Assembly (NCBI GenBank): GCA_035295125.1
Contig: DATGJP010000095.1
Location: 372,001-436,000 of the forward strand
Reading direction: 5' to 3'
Source: JAICMB01 sp035295125
GTDB lineage: Bacteria > Acidobacteriota > Terriglobia > Bryobacterales > Bryobacteraceae
Length of the DNA stretch: 64,000 nt
A program made the position numbers and the translations under genes. Below are positions 36,036 to 43,665 of the stretch, piece by piece (within the stretch, counting starts at the first letter, position 1; each line of letters begins with the position of its first letter). The notes below the pieces were generated by a model. That model saw nothing but the letters and a program-made list of their open reading frames with translations, was not told the DNA's origin and made no database searches.

Positions 36036-36806
36036 TCAGGAAACCGTAGATTTCTTGAGAAAGCGCTCGACCCCGCGGCGGCAATCCTCGGTCATGCGGG
36101 CTATGGCATTGGTCTGGACCCCGGCTTCGAGCGCGGCTTCGAAGGACATCATGTCCATTTGATAGAGCAGGCGCTTTGAGAGCATGACTGCGGATTGCGA
36201 CTTCGTCGCCAGTCGGTTCACGTAGCCAGTGGACTCGACTTCGAACTCGCCGTCGGAAAAGACGCGGTGAATCACTCCGAGTTCGTATGCGCGTTTCGCC
36301 GAGATCGTCTCGCCGGTGGCAACCAGCTCGAAGGCGGCCTTCTCCGAAACCGAACGGCGCAGGATGGCCATCACCATTGCCGCAACGAACCCGATGTTCA
36401 CCTCGGGATAGCCGAATTGGGCCGACTCCGCGGCCAGGATCAGATCGCAGGCTGTGGCCAGGCCGCACCCGCCGGCCAGCGCACGGCCTTTCACCGCCGC
36501 GACAATCGGCCTGGGATGATTGCGCATCATCAGGAACAGCTCGGCCATATTGCGGGCGTCCGCCATGTTGTCGGTGACGGAGTTCTGAGCAGTTTTTTCG
36601 AGACCGGCGAGGTCGGCGCCGGAACAGAAATCCTTGCCTTCGCCGGCGATCACCACCACCCGGCACTGCGCGTGGCGGGCGGAGGCGGCCACTGCATCTT
36701 TCAATTCGCCGATGAGTTCAGGGTTAAGGGCATTGCGCTTGTCGGGGCGATTCAGGGTGATGCGGCTGATTCCTTCGCGAGTCTCGTATAGAACGTTACG
36801 GGACAT
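36036..36806 (-). CDS. Enoyl-CoA hydratase/isomerase of the crotonase family
   Basis: A 256-residue crotonase-fold enzyme. The motifs are ITLNRPDKRNALNPELIGEL, the oxyanion region VVIAGEGKDFCSGADLAGLE, and KGRALAGGCGLATACDLILA followed by FGYPEVNIGF. The second catalytic Glu (PEV) is present, while the first is Gly (GGCGLA). It is the last gene of the carboxylase-dependent acyl-CoA cluster, so by position it would be the AtuE- or LiuC-type hydratase acting on a glutaconyl-CoA product. It overlaps the upstream AtuA-like small gene by 11 bases. Confidence 0.85.
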   Translation of the reverse strand: MSRNVLYETREGISRITLNRPDKRNALNPELIGELKDAVAASARHAQCRVVVIAGEGKDFCSGADLAGLEKTAQNSVTDNMADARNMAELFLMMRNHPRPIVAAVKGRALAGGCGLATACDLILAAESAQFGYPEVNIGFVAAMVMAILRRSVSEKAAFELVATGETISAKRAYELGVIHRVFSDGEFEVESTGYVNRLATKSQSAVMLSKRLLYQMDMMSFEAALEAGVQTNAIARMTEDCRRGVERFLKKSTVS

Positions 36807-37113
36807 CGATCTCCATTCGAAGCAGCGCTGAACTGTACGTCTTGCCTTGGGCGTCGGTTTTCAAGGATAACGTCCCTCCTCCATCGAGAGCCTGATGCAG
36901 GAGGAAGTTCAGGGCATTCAGGTTGGGGAGTTCATAACGCTCGACTTCTCCCTGGCAGACGCCCAGAAAATGCTGCTTCACGCGGTCGGCGGTGACTTGT
37001 TCGACGAGTCTTGGATAGTATTCGGGCTTCAGGGCGATCAGCCCCACGTTGGCGGTGTCGCCTTTGTCTCCCGAGCGGGCGTGAGCGATCTGGCGGAGTT
37101 GGATTCTCGGCAT
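36796..37113 (-). CDS. AtuA-like ferredoxin-fold protein (separate C-terminal part of AtuA)
   Basis: A 105-residue protein beginning MPRIQLRQIAHARSGDKGDT, then ANVGLIALKPEYYPRLV. The AHARSGDKGD-x-xNVG signature is the hallmark of the C-terminal domain of Pseudomonas AtuA, where it is fused to the DUF1446 domain. Here it is a stand-alone gene 208 bases after the DUF1446 gene. The molecular function of the AtuA family is unknown, although AtuA is needed for acyclic terpene use. It overlaps the hydratase start. Confidence 0.82.
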   Translation of the reverse strand: MPRIQLRQIAHARSGDKGDTANVGLIALKPEYYPRLVEQVTADRVKQHFLGVCQGEVERYELPNLNALNFLLHQALDGGGTLSLKTDAQGKTYSSALLRMEIDVP

Positions 37114-37135
37114 GGTTAGAATGGCAGGGGAGCTG

Positions 37136-37280
37136 CGCAGGCTCTGGAAGGGTGAAGCATGCGTTTCCGCATACCTTTGAAGCTCACCTCAAAACTCGCA
37201 GGTGAAACCGCCCGCGGCACCCTGTTTTCCTCGAGTGTAGTGAACCGGCGATCCATCACGACAGCCTGAATGCCTGCTGA
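37136..37280 (+). repeat. Family B dispersed repeat between the two AtuA genes
   Basis: A near full-length copy: GAAGCTCACCTCAAAACTCG, CAGGTGAAACCGCCCGCGGC, ACCCTGTTTTCCTCGAGTG, GAACCGGCGATCCATCACG and ACAGCCTGAATGCCTGCTGA. The blocks match the copy at 43500 in order and spacing. It fills the gap between the DUF1446 gene and the ferredoxin-fold gene. Confidence 0.85.
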
Positions 37281-37321
37281 ACCGCGCAAAGAATCAAAAG
37301 CCGGGTGACCGCCCAACTCGC

Positions 37322-38683
37322 TTAAGCTTCTGTCACGCATATCTTGGGTGCAACTTCGCTCTTCGGGATCAGGGCCGGCCAATACGCGACAATCTCCTCG
37401 ACCTTTGGACGCCCCGCCCCGAGTCCTGTTACAACCGGAGGACCGTTTAGGGCTAATGGGGCCAGTTCCTTAGTAAAACGCTCTATAGGGCCCTTGTCGG
37501 CGTCGCGGACGCCGATACGAAGCACGACTTCAGCCAGATCGGGCGAAGGGTCGCCGACCATGTGCTCGCCGTGACAGGCGTTCGCGCCGACGAATTCGGT
37601 GTGAATCGCATCGAAACGCAGACCGAGACGATCGAGGCGCTCACGTAGAATGCGGTCGGCGGCTTTCGCCTTTCTGTAGGCGTCGGGCCAGCCATAGACC
37701 AGCGTTCCGATCGCTTTAAAGCCCGCGGAATAGCTGACGGAAACCTTGTAGGAGTCAGTGGCGGGACGGCCTTTAATACCCGAGAAGTGGACGCGATCGG
37801 GGCCGGCCTGTGCGAGATGAATGCTGGTAAAGTCCGCCACGCAGTCGGGCGTGATGTAGCTCTTCGGATCGCCCATTTCGTAGAGGAGCTGTTCAGTGAT
37901 GCCGGCCACTGTGACGCGTCCGCCCGTGTCTTCGTGCTTGGTGATGACGAAGGTGCCGTCGGGCTCGGCTTCGATAATCGGATAGCCGATGCCGGCGTAA
38001 TCGTCGACACTTTCCCAATCGACCTGGCTGTTGCCGCCGGTACACTGAGCGCCGCATTCGACGGTGTGTCCGGCGATGGTGCCCGCGGCGAGGCGATCCC
38101 AATCGTCGGGCCTCCAGCCGAACTCGTGGATCATGGGGGCCAGCGCGAGGCCGGTATCAGTGCAGCGGCCCGTCACGACAATGTTGGCTCCCTGGCGGAG
38201 CGCTTCGGCGATCGGGAAGGCTCCGAAATAAACATTGGCGCTCTGGACGGCGTCGCGGATGCTGCTGAGAGGCTCGCCGGTGTCGAGATTCTTCAACTCA
38301 ATGCCGCGATCGATGAATTCGTCGAGGCGCGGCATAATGTCGTCGCCGGCAACGGTTGCTATCTTGAAGCAGCCGATGCAGCCGGCTTTGGGCGCAATGG
38401 CGGCGATGGCCTGGCGGCAGGCTTCTGGGTTTACGCCTCCGGCATTCGCGATCACTGTAATGCCCCATTCCACGATTTCGCGCGCGCCACGGGCAATCAC
38501 GTCGACGAAATCGCGGGCGTAGCCGGCACGTGGATCACGGGAACGCTGCTTCTGCAGGATCGACATGGTGACCTCGGCAAGGTAGTCGAGCGTCAGGTAG
38601 TCGATTCGGCCGCGGGTAATTTGCTGGATGGGCGCTTCGAGCGAGTCGCCCCAGAAACCCTGGCCGTTGGCGATACGGATCAT
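37322..38683 (-). CDS. atuA: AtuA-family (DUF1446) protein
   Basis: A 453-residue protein opening MIRIANGQGFWGDSLEAPIQ, then DYLTLDYLAEVTMSILQKQR, the start signature of the acyclic terpene utilisation AtuA family. Other conserved parts are NAGGVNPEACRQAIA, ADIVVTGRCTDTGLAL (here GANIVVTGRCTDTG), GHTVECGAQCTGGN and GYPIIEAEPDGTFVITKHED. Its exact chemistry is unknown. The C-terminal ferredoxin-fold domain usually fused in pseudomonads is missing and is encoded by the next gene. It overlaps the acyl-CoA ligase stop by four bases, so it belongs to the catabolic operon. Confidence 0.88.
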   Translation of the reverse strand: MIRIANGQGFWGDSLEAPIQQITRGRIDYLTLDYLAEVTMSILQKQRSRDPRAGYARDFVDVIARGAREIVEWGITVIANAGGVNPEACRQAIAAIAPKAGCIGCFKIATVAGDDIMPRLDEFIDRGIELKNLDTGEPLSSIRDAVQSANVYFGAFPIAEALRQGANIVVTGRCTDTGLALAPMIHEFGWRPDDWDRLAAGTIAGHTVECGAQCTGGNSQVDWESVDDYAGIGYPIIEAEPDGTFVITKHEDTGGRVTVAGITEQLLYEMGDPKSYITPDCVADFTSIHLAQAGPDRVHFSGIKGRPATDSYKVSVSYSAGFKAIGTLVYGWPDAYRKAKAADRILRERLDRLGLRFDAIHTEFVGANACHGEHMVGDPSPDLAEVVLRIGVRDADKGPIERFTKELAPLALNGPPVVTGLGAGRPKVEEIVAYWPALIPKSEVAPKICVTEA

Positions 38684-40218
38684 GCCCCGGCTCCGCTGGC
38701 GCCGGCCGCGAGTTGCTGGCGCAGCACTCGCTTCAGGACCTTTCCAGTGGGGTTCTTGGGAAACTCGCTCAGGATGCAGATCTGCTTCGGCACCTTGAAG
38801 GAGGCCAGCCGCGCCCGCGCGTGGACCAGCAGTTCTTCCTCGTTCAGCGTGACTCCTGGAAGAGGGACGACGCAGGCGACGACTTTCTCGATCCAGTAGG
38901 GGTCGGGCATGCCAACCACTGCGACTTCGCCCACTCCAGGATGCTGCGCGACGGCCTCTTCCACCTCCTGGCTCGAAACGTTTTCGCCGCCGCTCTTGAT
39001 CATGTCTTTCTTGCGGTCGAGGAAGTAGAGCCAGCCGTGCTCGTCGCGATAACCGACATCTCCGGTGTGATGCCAGCCGCCCCGGAAGAGCGCTTCGTTG
39101 GCGTCCGGATCTTCGAAGTAGCCGGGCGTGATGGAGGGCCCGCGGACCACAAATTCGCCAGGCTTCCCGGTGCCGACGTCGTTCATATTCTCGTCGACGA
39201 TGCGCATGTCGAGCGGCATGTGCTCAATGCCGATCGGGTCGGGAGCGTCGAGCATGCGGCCAAGATCGCCGGGTGGCGTCGACGAGCCGAGCGCCGTGGT
39301 TTCGGTTTGGCCCCAGGCGTTCACCCAATCGGCGTGCGGCACCATTTCGCGCCAGCGCTGGAAAACGGGGGTGGGAAGGTATTGAAAAACGAACAGGCGC
39401 TTGAGGCTGGACAGGTCCGCCGTTTCGATGCCAGGCGTTTGCATCAGGCCCACCCAGACGGTGGCCGGTAGCGCCATCGTGTTCACCTTGTGGTTCGAGA
39501 TGGCATTCAGAATCGGCTCGGGACGCGGCAGTGGAATAATAACGCTGGCGCAGCCGGAGGAAAAGCATGCGAACGTCATCACGAGCCCGGCGACGTGGAA
39601 CATCGGCAGGCCTAGGAGATATCGGATCGAGCGATCAAGACCATAATCGGCGTAGGTGGTGAGCAGATAACCGAACCAGTTGAGATGGTTCAACACTACG
39701 CCCTTTGGACGCGCCGTCGTGCCGCTGGTGAAAATGATGACGCTGGGGTCTTCGTTGGCGACGAACTGCTCGACGGGCGCACCGTCCTGGTTGGCCGGGA
39801 ATTGGCCGTCGAGGAGAATCCGAATGTCGGGGCAGCGGTTCACTTTTCCGAGAAATACCGGATCGACGAGCAGCGCTTTGGCGCGCGTCTTGTCGAGGAC
39901 GTAATCCACATCCTCGGCCGTGAACATCAGGTTGATGGGGACAAGCGGTGCGCCGATGCGTGCGCAGGCGAAGAAGGTGGCGGCGTATTCGGGAGAATTA
40001 GCAGCCAGAATCGCGACACCGTCCCCTCGGCTGATGCCGAGATCGAGAAGCTCGCGCGCGATGCGGTTTGCCATCGCGTCGAATTCGCCATAGGTGAGGT
40101 CACGTCCATGAAAGTGGATCGCGTGCCGCCGCGGATCTCGCGCAGCGGCGCGTCGAAGCGAGTCCCCGACGTTGAAGCGGTGAATCAGGTTGTATTCGAG
40201 GTCGGATACTGCAGGCAT
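38680..40218 (-). CDS. AMP-forming acyl-CoA ligase
   Basis: A 512-residue member of the acyl-adenylate superfamily. The ATP loop is VIIFTSGTTARPKGVVL, the A5 motif WGQTETTALG, the A7 region GWHHTGDVGYRDEHGWLYFL, the hinge DRKKDMIKSGGENV and the catalytic Lys motif PKNPTGKVLKRVLR. It activates a carboxylic acid to its CoA ester in the cytosol. In the Atu pathway this step would be the AtuH-like activation of citronellate or geranate; other branched acids are possible. It is one base from the dehydrogenase stop. Confidence 0.9.
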   Translation of the reverse strand: MPAVSDLEYNLIHRFNVGDSLRRAAARDPRRHAIHFHGRDLTYGEFDAMANRIARELLDLGISRGDGVAILAANSPEYAATFFACARIGAPLVPINLMFTAEDVDYVLDKTRAKALLVDPVFLGKVNRCPDIRILLDGQFPANQDGAPVEQFVANEDPSVIIFTSGTTARPKGVVLNHLNWFGYLLTTYADYGLDRSIRYLLGLPMFHVAGLVMTFACFSSGCASVIIPLPRPEPILNAISNHKVNTMALPATVWVGLMQTPGIETADLSSLKRLFVFQYLPTPVFQRWREMVPHADWVNAWGQTETTALGSSTPPGDLGRMLDAPDPIGIEHMPLDMRIVDENMNDVGTGKPGEFVVRGPSITPGYFEDPDANEALFRGGWHHTGDVGYRDEHGWLYFLDRKKDMIKSGGENVSSQEVEEAVAQHPGVGEVAVVGMPDPYWIEKVVACVVPLPGVTLNEEELLVHARARLASFKVPKQICILSEFPKNPTGKVLKRVLRQQLAAGASGAGA

Positions 40219-40219
40219 C

Positions 40220-41395
40220 TTAGAGCTTCTCTTCTTTTGCCAGGATCTCTTTCATAATTTCCGACGTGCCCGCGCCTATGGTGTTGAGGCGGACGTCGCG
40301 CCACAGGCGGCCGATCGCATACTCGTTCGTATACGCGAAACCACCGTAGATCTGCATGCAGTCGTATGCGATTTTCTGGGATAGCTCGGACGTGTAGAGC
40401 TTAGCCATCGTGATTTCGCGGACGGCGCGATTACCGCGATTCATCAGGTCGACAGCGCGGTAGACCAGCCAGCGTCCGGCCTCGACGGCCGTCAAGTGTT
40501 CCGCAAAACGATGACGCCAGACCTGGAATTTGCCGACCGGCTGGCCAAAGGCGGTGCGCTGCTTGCCGTATTCAATGGCGTCGCGGACGGCCTTCTCCGA
40601 CGATGCGAGGGCCCCGATCGCAGCGGCCAGGCGTTCGCCCTGGAAGTTCTCCATGATGTAGTAAAAGCCGCGGCCCATCTCGCCGAGGATGTTGCTCGCC
40701 GGGATGCGGCACTCATCGAAGAACAACTCCGCGGTGTCGGAGGCGAGATTGCCGATCTTCTTGAGCTTCTTGCCGACGGAGAAGCCTTTGGTTTTGGTCG
40801 GGAACAGGACCAGCGACACCCCGCGGTGGCCTTCGCCGCCGGTCCGCACGGCCAGGACGATGAAATCGGCGCGAGTGCCGTTGGTGATCCAAAGTTTTTG
40901 ACCGCTGATGACGAGCTCGTCGCCGTCGCGTCGGGCGTGCGTTTTGATGGCCGCGACGTCCGACCCTCCGCCCGGCTCGCTGATCCCCAGCGCTCCGATC
41001 CATTCACCGCTGACGGCACGCGGAATGAATTCTTCCTGCTGCTCCGGGGTGCCGAGTTCCTGAATGACGGGGATGGTCAGATCCGACTGCACCATGAACG
41101 CCATGCTGACGCTGCCGCTTTCGGAGGCGCGCATGGCTTCGAGGTAAGCCGTGCTGGCCCACCAGTCGAGTCCGCTACCGCCCCACTTGGGATCGATTCG
41201 GATGCCGAAAAGGCCGAGGTCGCCCGCCTTCTTGAAAAGCTCGCGGGGAAAGATGCCCTCTTCGTCCCACTCCGCTGCGTGGGGCGCTATTTCTTCCTTG
41301 CAGAAGCGCGTTACGGTTTGGCGAATGAGCTGATGCTCCTCCGTGAAGTAGGGAAACTCACTCGTTTGCGGTTGTTGCTGAACTGCTGCGCTCAT
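40220..41395 (-). CDS. Acyl-CoA dehydrogenase, isovaleryl/citronellyl-CoA type
   Basis: A 391-residue FAD enzyme. The FAD/substrate motifs ALGISEPGGGSDVAAIKTHA and LWITNGTRADFIVLAV are present. At the usual medium-chain catalytic site the sequence reads IGAGTSEIM (Ala instead of Glu), while a Glu lies in ENFQGERLAAA (E254), the position used by isovaleryl-CoA dehydrogenase and its citronellyl-CoA relative AtuD. This supports a branched-chain substrate. A start at 41395 follows GAAGGAG; it lies inside the 3' end of the biotin subunit gene, a 38-base overlap. Confidence 0.9.
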   Translation of the reverse strand: MSAAVQQQPQTSEFPYFTEEHQLIRQTVTRFCKEEIAPHAAEWDEEGIFPRELFKKAGDLGLFGIRIDPKWGGSGLDWWASTAYLEAMRASESGSVSMAFMVQSDLTIPVIQELGTPEQQEEFIPRAVSGEWIGALGISEPGGGSDVAAIKTHARRDGDELVISGQKLWITNGTRADFIVLAVRTGGEGHRGVSLVLFPTKTKGFSVGKKLKKIGNLASDTAELFFDECRIPASNILGEMGRGFYYIMENFQGERLAAAIGALASSEKAVRDAIEYGKQRTAFGQPVGKFQVWRHRFAEHLTAVEAGRWLVYRAVDLMNRGNRAVREITMAKLYTSELSQKIAYDCMQIYGGFAYTNEYAIGRLWRDVRLNTIGAGTSEIMKEILAKEEKL

Positions 41396-43199
41396 TGTTC
41401 TCCTTCGAGGACTCGATCTCGACCAGCATCTGGCCGGGTGCGACGATGTCACCGGTTTTAACCAGGATGGCGTCGACGACCCCGTCGATGTTCGTCTTTA
41501 TAGTTTGCTCCATTTTCATGGCTTCCAGCACCAGGAGGGGGTCACCGGCTTTGACCCTGTCGCCCTTCGTTACCAGGATGCGGAGAACCTGGCCCGGCAT
41601 TGGTGAATTCGCGGTTTCATGGCGATGTGCTCCGACTGGCCGCGGATAGCGCGGGAGGCGGCGGACCGTCCGCTGGCCCAGCGTCGGTGAGCTGACGAAG
41701 TATTCCTCGCCGTGCTGCATGATTTCGACGCGGTGACCCGGTTCTTTGGGCGCCACGGCATACTCTCGGCCCGCGATTTCAAATCGCATCAACGGCCGTG
41801 GATAGGAGTTGTTGCGATAACCGATTGGGATAGTTGGAAGGACGGCTCGTTGTGCCTGTTTCGTTCTTTCGATGTGCCCACAAACCATTGCGGCAAGCAA
41901 TTCGTCGTGTTCGTCGCGGGGGCGCGGGACCAGCCTGAACTCGGTGTGGGCGCGGCCGGCTTGGAATTCCTCGTGTTCGAGGACGTCGATCAGGAATTCG
42001 CGGTTGGTTTCGACGCCCTGGACGACGAAGTGTTTCAGAGCATAGATCAGCTTGCGAAGGGCTGTCGGACGGTCGGGTGCGTAGGCAATTACCTTCGCCA
42101 GAAGTGAATCATAGTGGACCCCGATTTCCGTCCCCGGCTCAGCGGCGGTGTCTACACGGACGTGTTCCGGAGGCCGCCAGACGTGGATGCGGCCGGTCGC
42201 CGGCCGGAAGTCGTTCTCGGGATCTTCGGCGTAGAGGCGTGCTTCGATGGCGTAGCCTTGGGGTACGAAGTCGGGCGCCAGCGCGCGGCCTTCGGCAATC
42301 TCGATCTGTTGCCGGACCAGGTCCAGGCCAGTGATCATTTCGGTCACCGGATGCTCCACCTGGATGCGCGTATTCACTTCCATGAAGTAGAAGTCGCCGT
42401 TCGGCGCCAGGAGGAATTCGACCGTGCCTGCGCTGGTGTAGCCAAGCTTACGGCAAAGCGCGATGGCGGCGAACATCATGCGTCCACGTGTTTCCGGCGT
42501 CATCACGGTGCAATGGCTTTCTTCGATTAGCTTCTGATGGCGGCGCTGGACGGAACAGTCGCGCTCGAAGACGTGGATTACCCTTCCGTGATGGTCTCCC
42601 AGGATCTGGATTTCGACGTGACGAGCGCCTTCGATGTACTGCTCCAGCAGCAGCGTGCCGTCGCCGAACGCGCGCTCCGCTTCGCCTTGCGCGGCGTGGA
42701 AAGACTGGTCGAGTTCGGCGGCATCCCGGACGATGCGCATGCCTCGGCCGCCCCCTCCGGCGGAGGCTTTGATCAGTACGGGGAAGGTTCCAGGGACGGG
42801 CTTCGGCACCACCGGGACACCGGCTTGCTCGGCGATTCGACGGGCTTTTTCTTTGGAGCCCATGGCTCGGATCACCTCGGGCGTCGGGCCGATGAAGGTG
42901 ATGCCGGCGGATTCGCAGGCGGCGGCGAAATCGGCGTTTTCGGAGAGGAAGCCATAACCGGGGTGGATGGCATCGGCTCCCGTTTTTCTAGCGGCATCGA
43001 TTATGGCGTCGATGTTGAGGTAAGATTCGCGGGGCGGCGGAGGGCCTATGAGGACCGCTTCGTCAGCTTGCCTTACGTGCAGAGCGTTGTGATCAAAATC
43101 GGAATAGACGGCGACGGTTTCAATGCCCATGGACCGGCAGGTCCGAATGATGCGGACAGCGATCTCGCCCCGGTTCGCGATCAGGAGCTTCCTTAGCAT
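41358..43199 (-). CDS. Biotin carboxylase/biotin carrier subunit of an acyl-CoA carboxylase
   Basis: A 613-residue alpha subunit. The biotin carboxylase domain (1-445) shows LLIANRGEIAVRIIRTCRSM, AIHPGYGFLSENADFA, the ATP loop KASAGGGGRGMRIV and FMEVNTRIQVEHPVTEMITG. The C-terminal carrier domain has the biotin Lys in VLEAMKMEQTIKTN. It pairs with the carboxyltransferase at 43666, so together they carboxylate an acyl-CoA such as methylcrotonyl- or geranyl-CoA (AtuF/LiuD-like). The substrate cannot be fixed from sequence alone; propionyl-CoA is an alternative. A 466-base repeat-filled gap separates it from the beta subunit. Confidence 0.93.
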   Translation of the reverse strand: MLRKLLIANRGEIAVRIIRTCRSMGIETVAVYSDFDHNALHVRQADEAVLIGPPPPRESYLNIDAIIDAARKTGADAIHPGYGFLSENADFAAACESAGITFIGPTPEVIRAMGSKEKARRIAEQAGVPVVPKPVPGTFPVLIKASAGGGGRGMRIVRDAAELDQSFHAAQGEAERAFGDGTLLLEQYIEGARHVEIQILGDHHGRVIHVFERDCSVQRRHQKLIEESHCTVMTPETRGRMMFAAIALCRKLGYTSAGTVEFLLAPNGDFYFMEVNTRIQVEHPVTEMITGLDLVRQQIEIAEGRALAPDFVPQGYAIEARLYAEDPENDFRPATGRIHVWRPPEHVRVDTAAEPGTEIGVHYDSLLAKVIAYAPDRPTALRKLIYALKHFVVQGVETNREFLIDVLEHEEFQAGRAHTEFRLVPRPRDEHDELLAAMVCGHIERTKQAQRAVLPTIPIGYRNNSYPRPLMRFEIAGREYAVAPKEPGHRVEIMQHGEEYFVSSPTLGQRTVRRLPRYPRPVGAHRHETANSPMPGQVLRILVTKGDRVKAGDPLLVLEAMKMEQTIKTNIDGVVDAILVKTGDIVAPGQMLVEIESSKENNERSSSATTANE

Positions 43200-43214
43200 T
43201 CGCCCACCAATAAT

Positions 43215-43310
43215 CTGGAAGGGTGGCGCAGGCCTTCATCAGCCTGTCTTTGGACCTTACTAACAATGCGCAGGCGAAACCGCGTGCACCGCAACGCGGC
43301 ATGGCCGCAA
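43215..43310 (+). repeat. Family B dispersed repeat between carboxylase genes, copy 1
   Basis: CGCAGGCCTTCATCAGCCTG (palindromic) leads to TCTTTGGACCTTACTAACAA, then the core TGCGCAGGCGAAACCGCGTG and CACCGCAACGCGGCATGGCC. The core is nearly identical to that at 43556. The gap 43200-43665 contains only such repeats; no gene is seen. Confidence 0.85.
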
Positions 43311-43340
43311 CCAACAGAAACTCTCCGGTTGGAAAAGGTG

Positions 43341-43362
43341 GGACAGGCGTTTTGGCCTGTCC
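43341..43362 (+). repeat. Strong hairpin between carboxylase genes
   Basis: GGACAGGC-GTTTTG-GCCTGTCC is a perfect eight-base stem followed by TTTC on the plus strand. On the coding (minus) strand it is followed by CCACCTTTT, so a weak intrinsic terminator or mRNA processing hairpin is possible. It also resembles a family A palindrome. Confidence 0.6.
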
Positions 43363-43499
43363 TTTCTCGGTGAAGTGCAAAGGCAGGCTGATTTCTGCAA
43401 ACTGGGATGTCCTTCGGATGCCGCCCTATTAAGAATCTACGAGCGGTCTCACCCGAACGTTCTCGCTTCCATCCAAAGGCACGGTCGAAAACTGCGCTT

Positions 43500-43647
43500 G
43501 GGCAGGCCGTGGCAGGATGAAGTAGCTGCCTTCTCCCGTGGGAGCTCACCCCAAAACGCGCAGGCGAAACCGCGTGCGCCACGTTGTTTTCATCCATTTT
43601 CGTGGACCGGCGGTCCATGGCTACAGGCTGAAGGCCTGCTCCACCCA
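43500..43647 (+). repeat. Family B dispersed repeat between carboxylase genes, copy 2 (longest)
   Basis: The most complete copy: it starts GGGCAGGCCGTGGCAGG and ends CAGGCTGAAGGCCTGCTCC, so GGCAGGCC and GGCCTGC form short terminal inverted repeats. Inside are GAGCTCACCCCAAAACGCGC, AGGCGAAACCGCGTGCGCCA and the palindrome TGGACCGGCGGTCCA. It aligns block by block with the copy at 37136. Confidence 0.85.
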
Positions 43648-43665
43648 TCCACAGTAGGTTTCTCA

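Noticed and set aside
43341..43362. Hairpin as a definite transcription terminator for the carboxylase operon
   Set aside because: The downstream T run is short, and transcription must continue to the biotin subunit gene, so it is listed only as a hairpin repeat.
21524..43647. CRISPR array, suggested by the recurrent short palindromes
   Set aside because: Copies are single or paired, far apart, of variable sequence, with no regular spacers and no cas genes.
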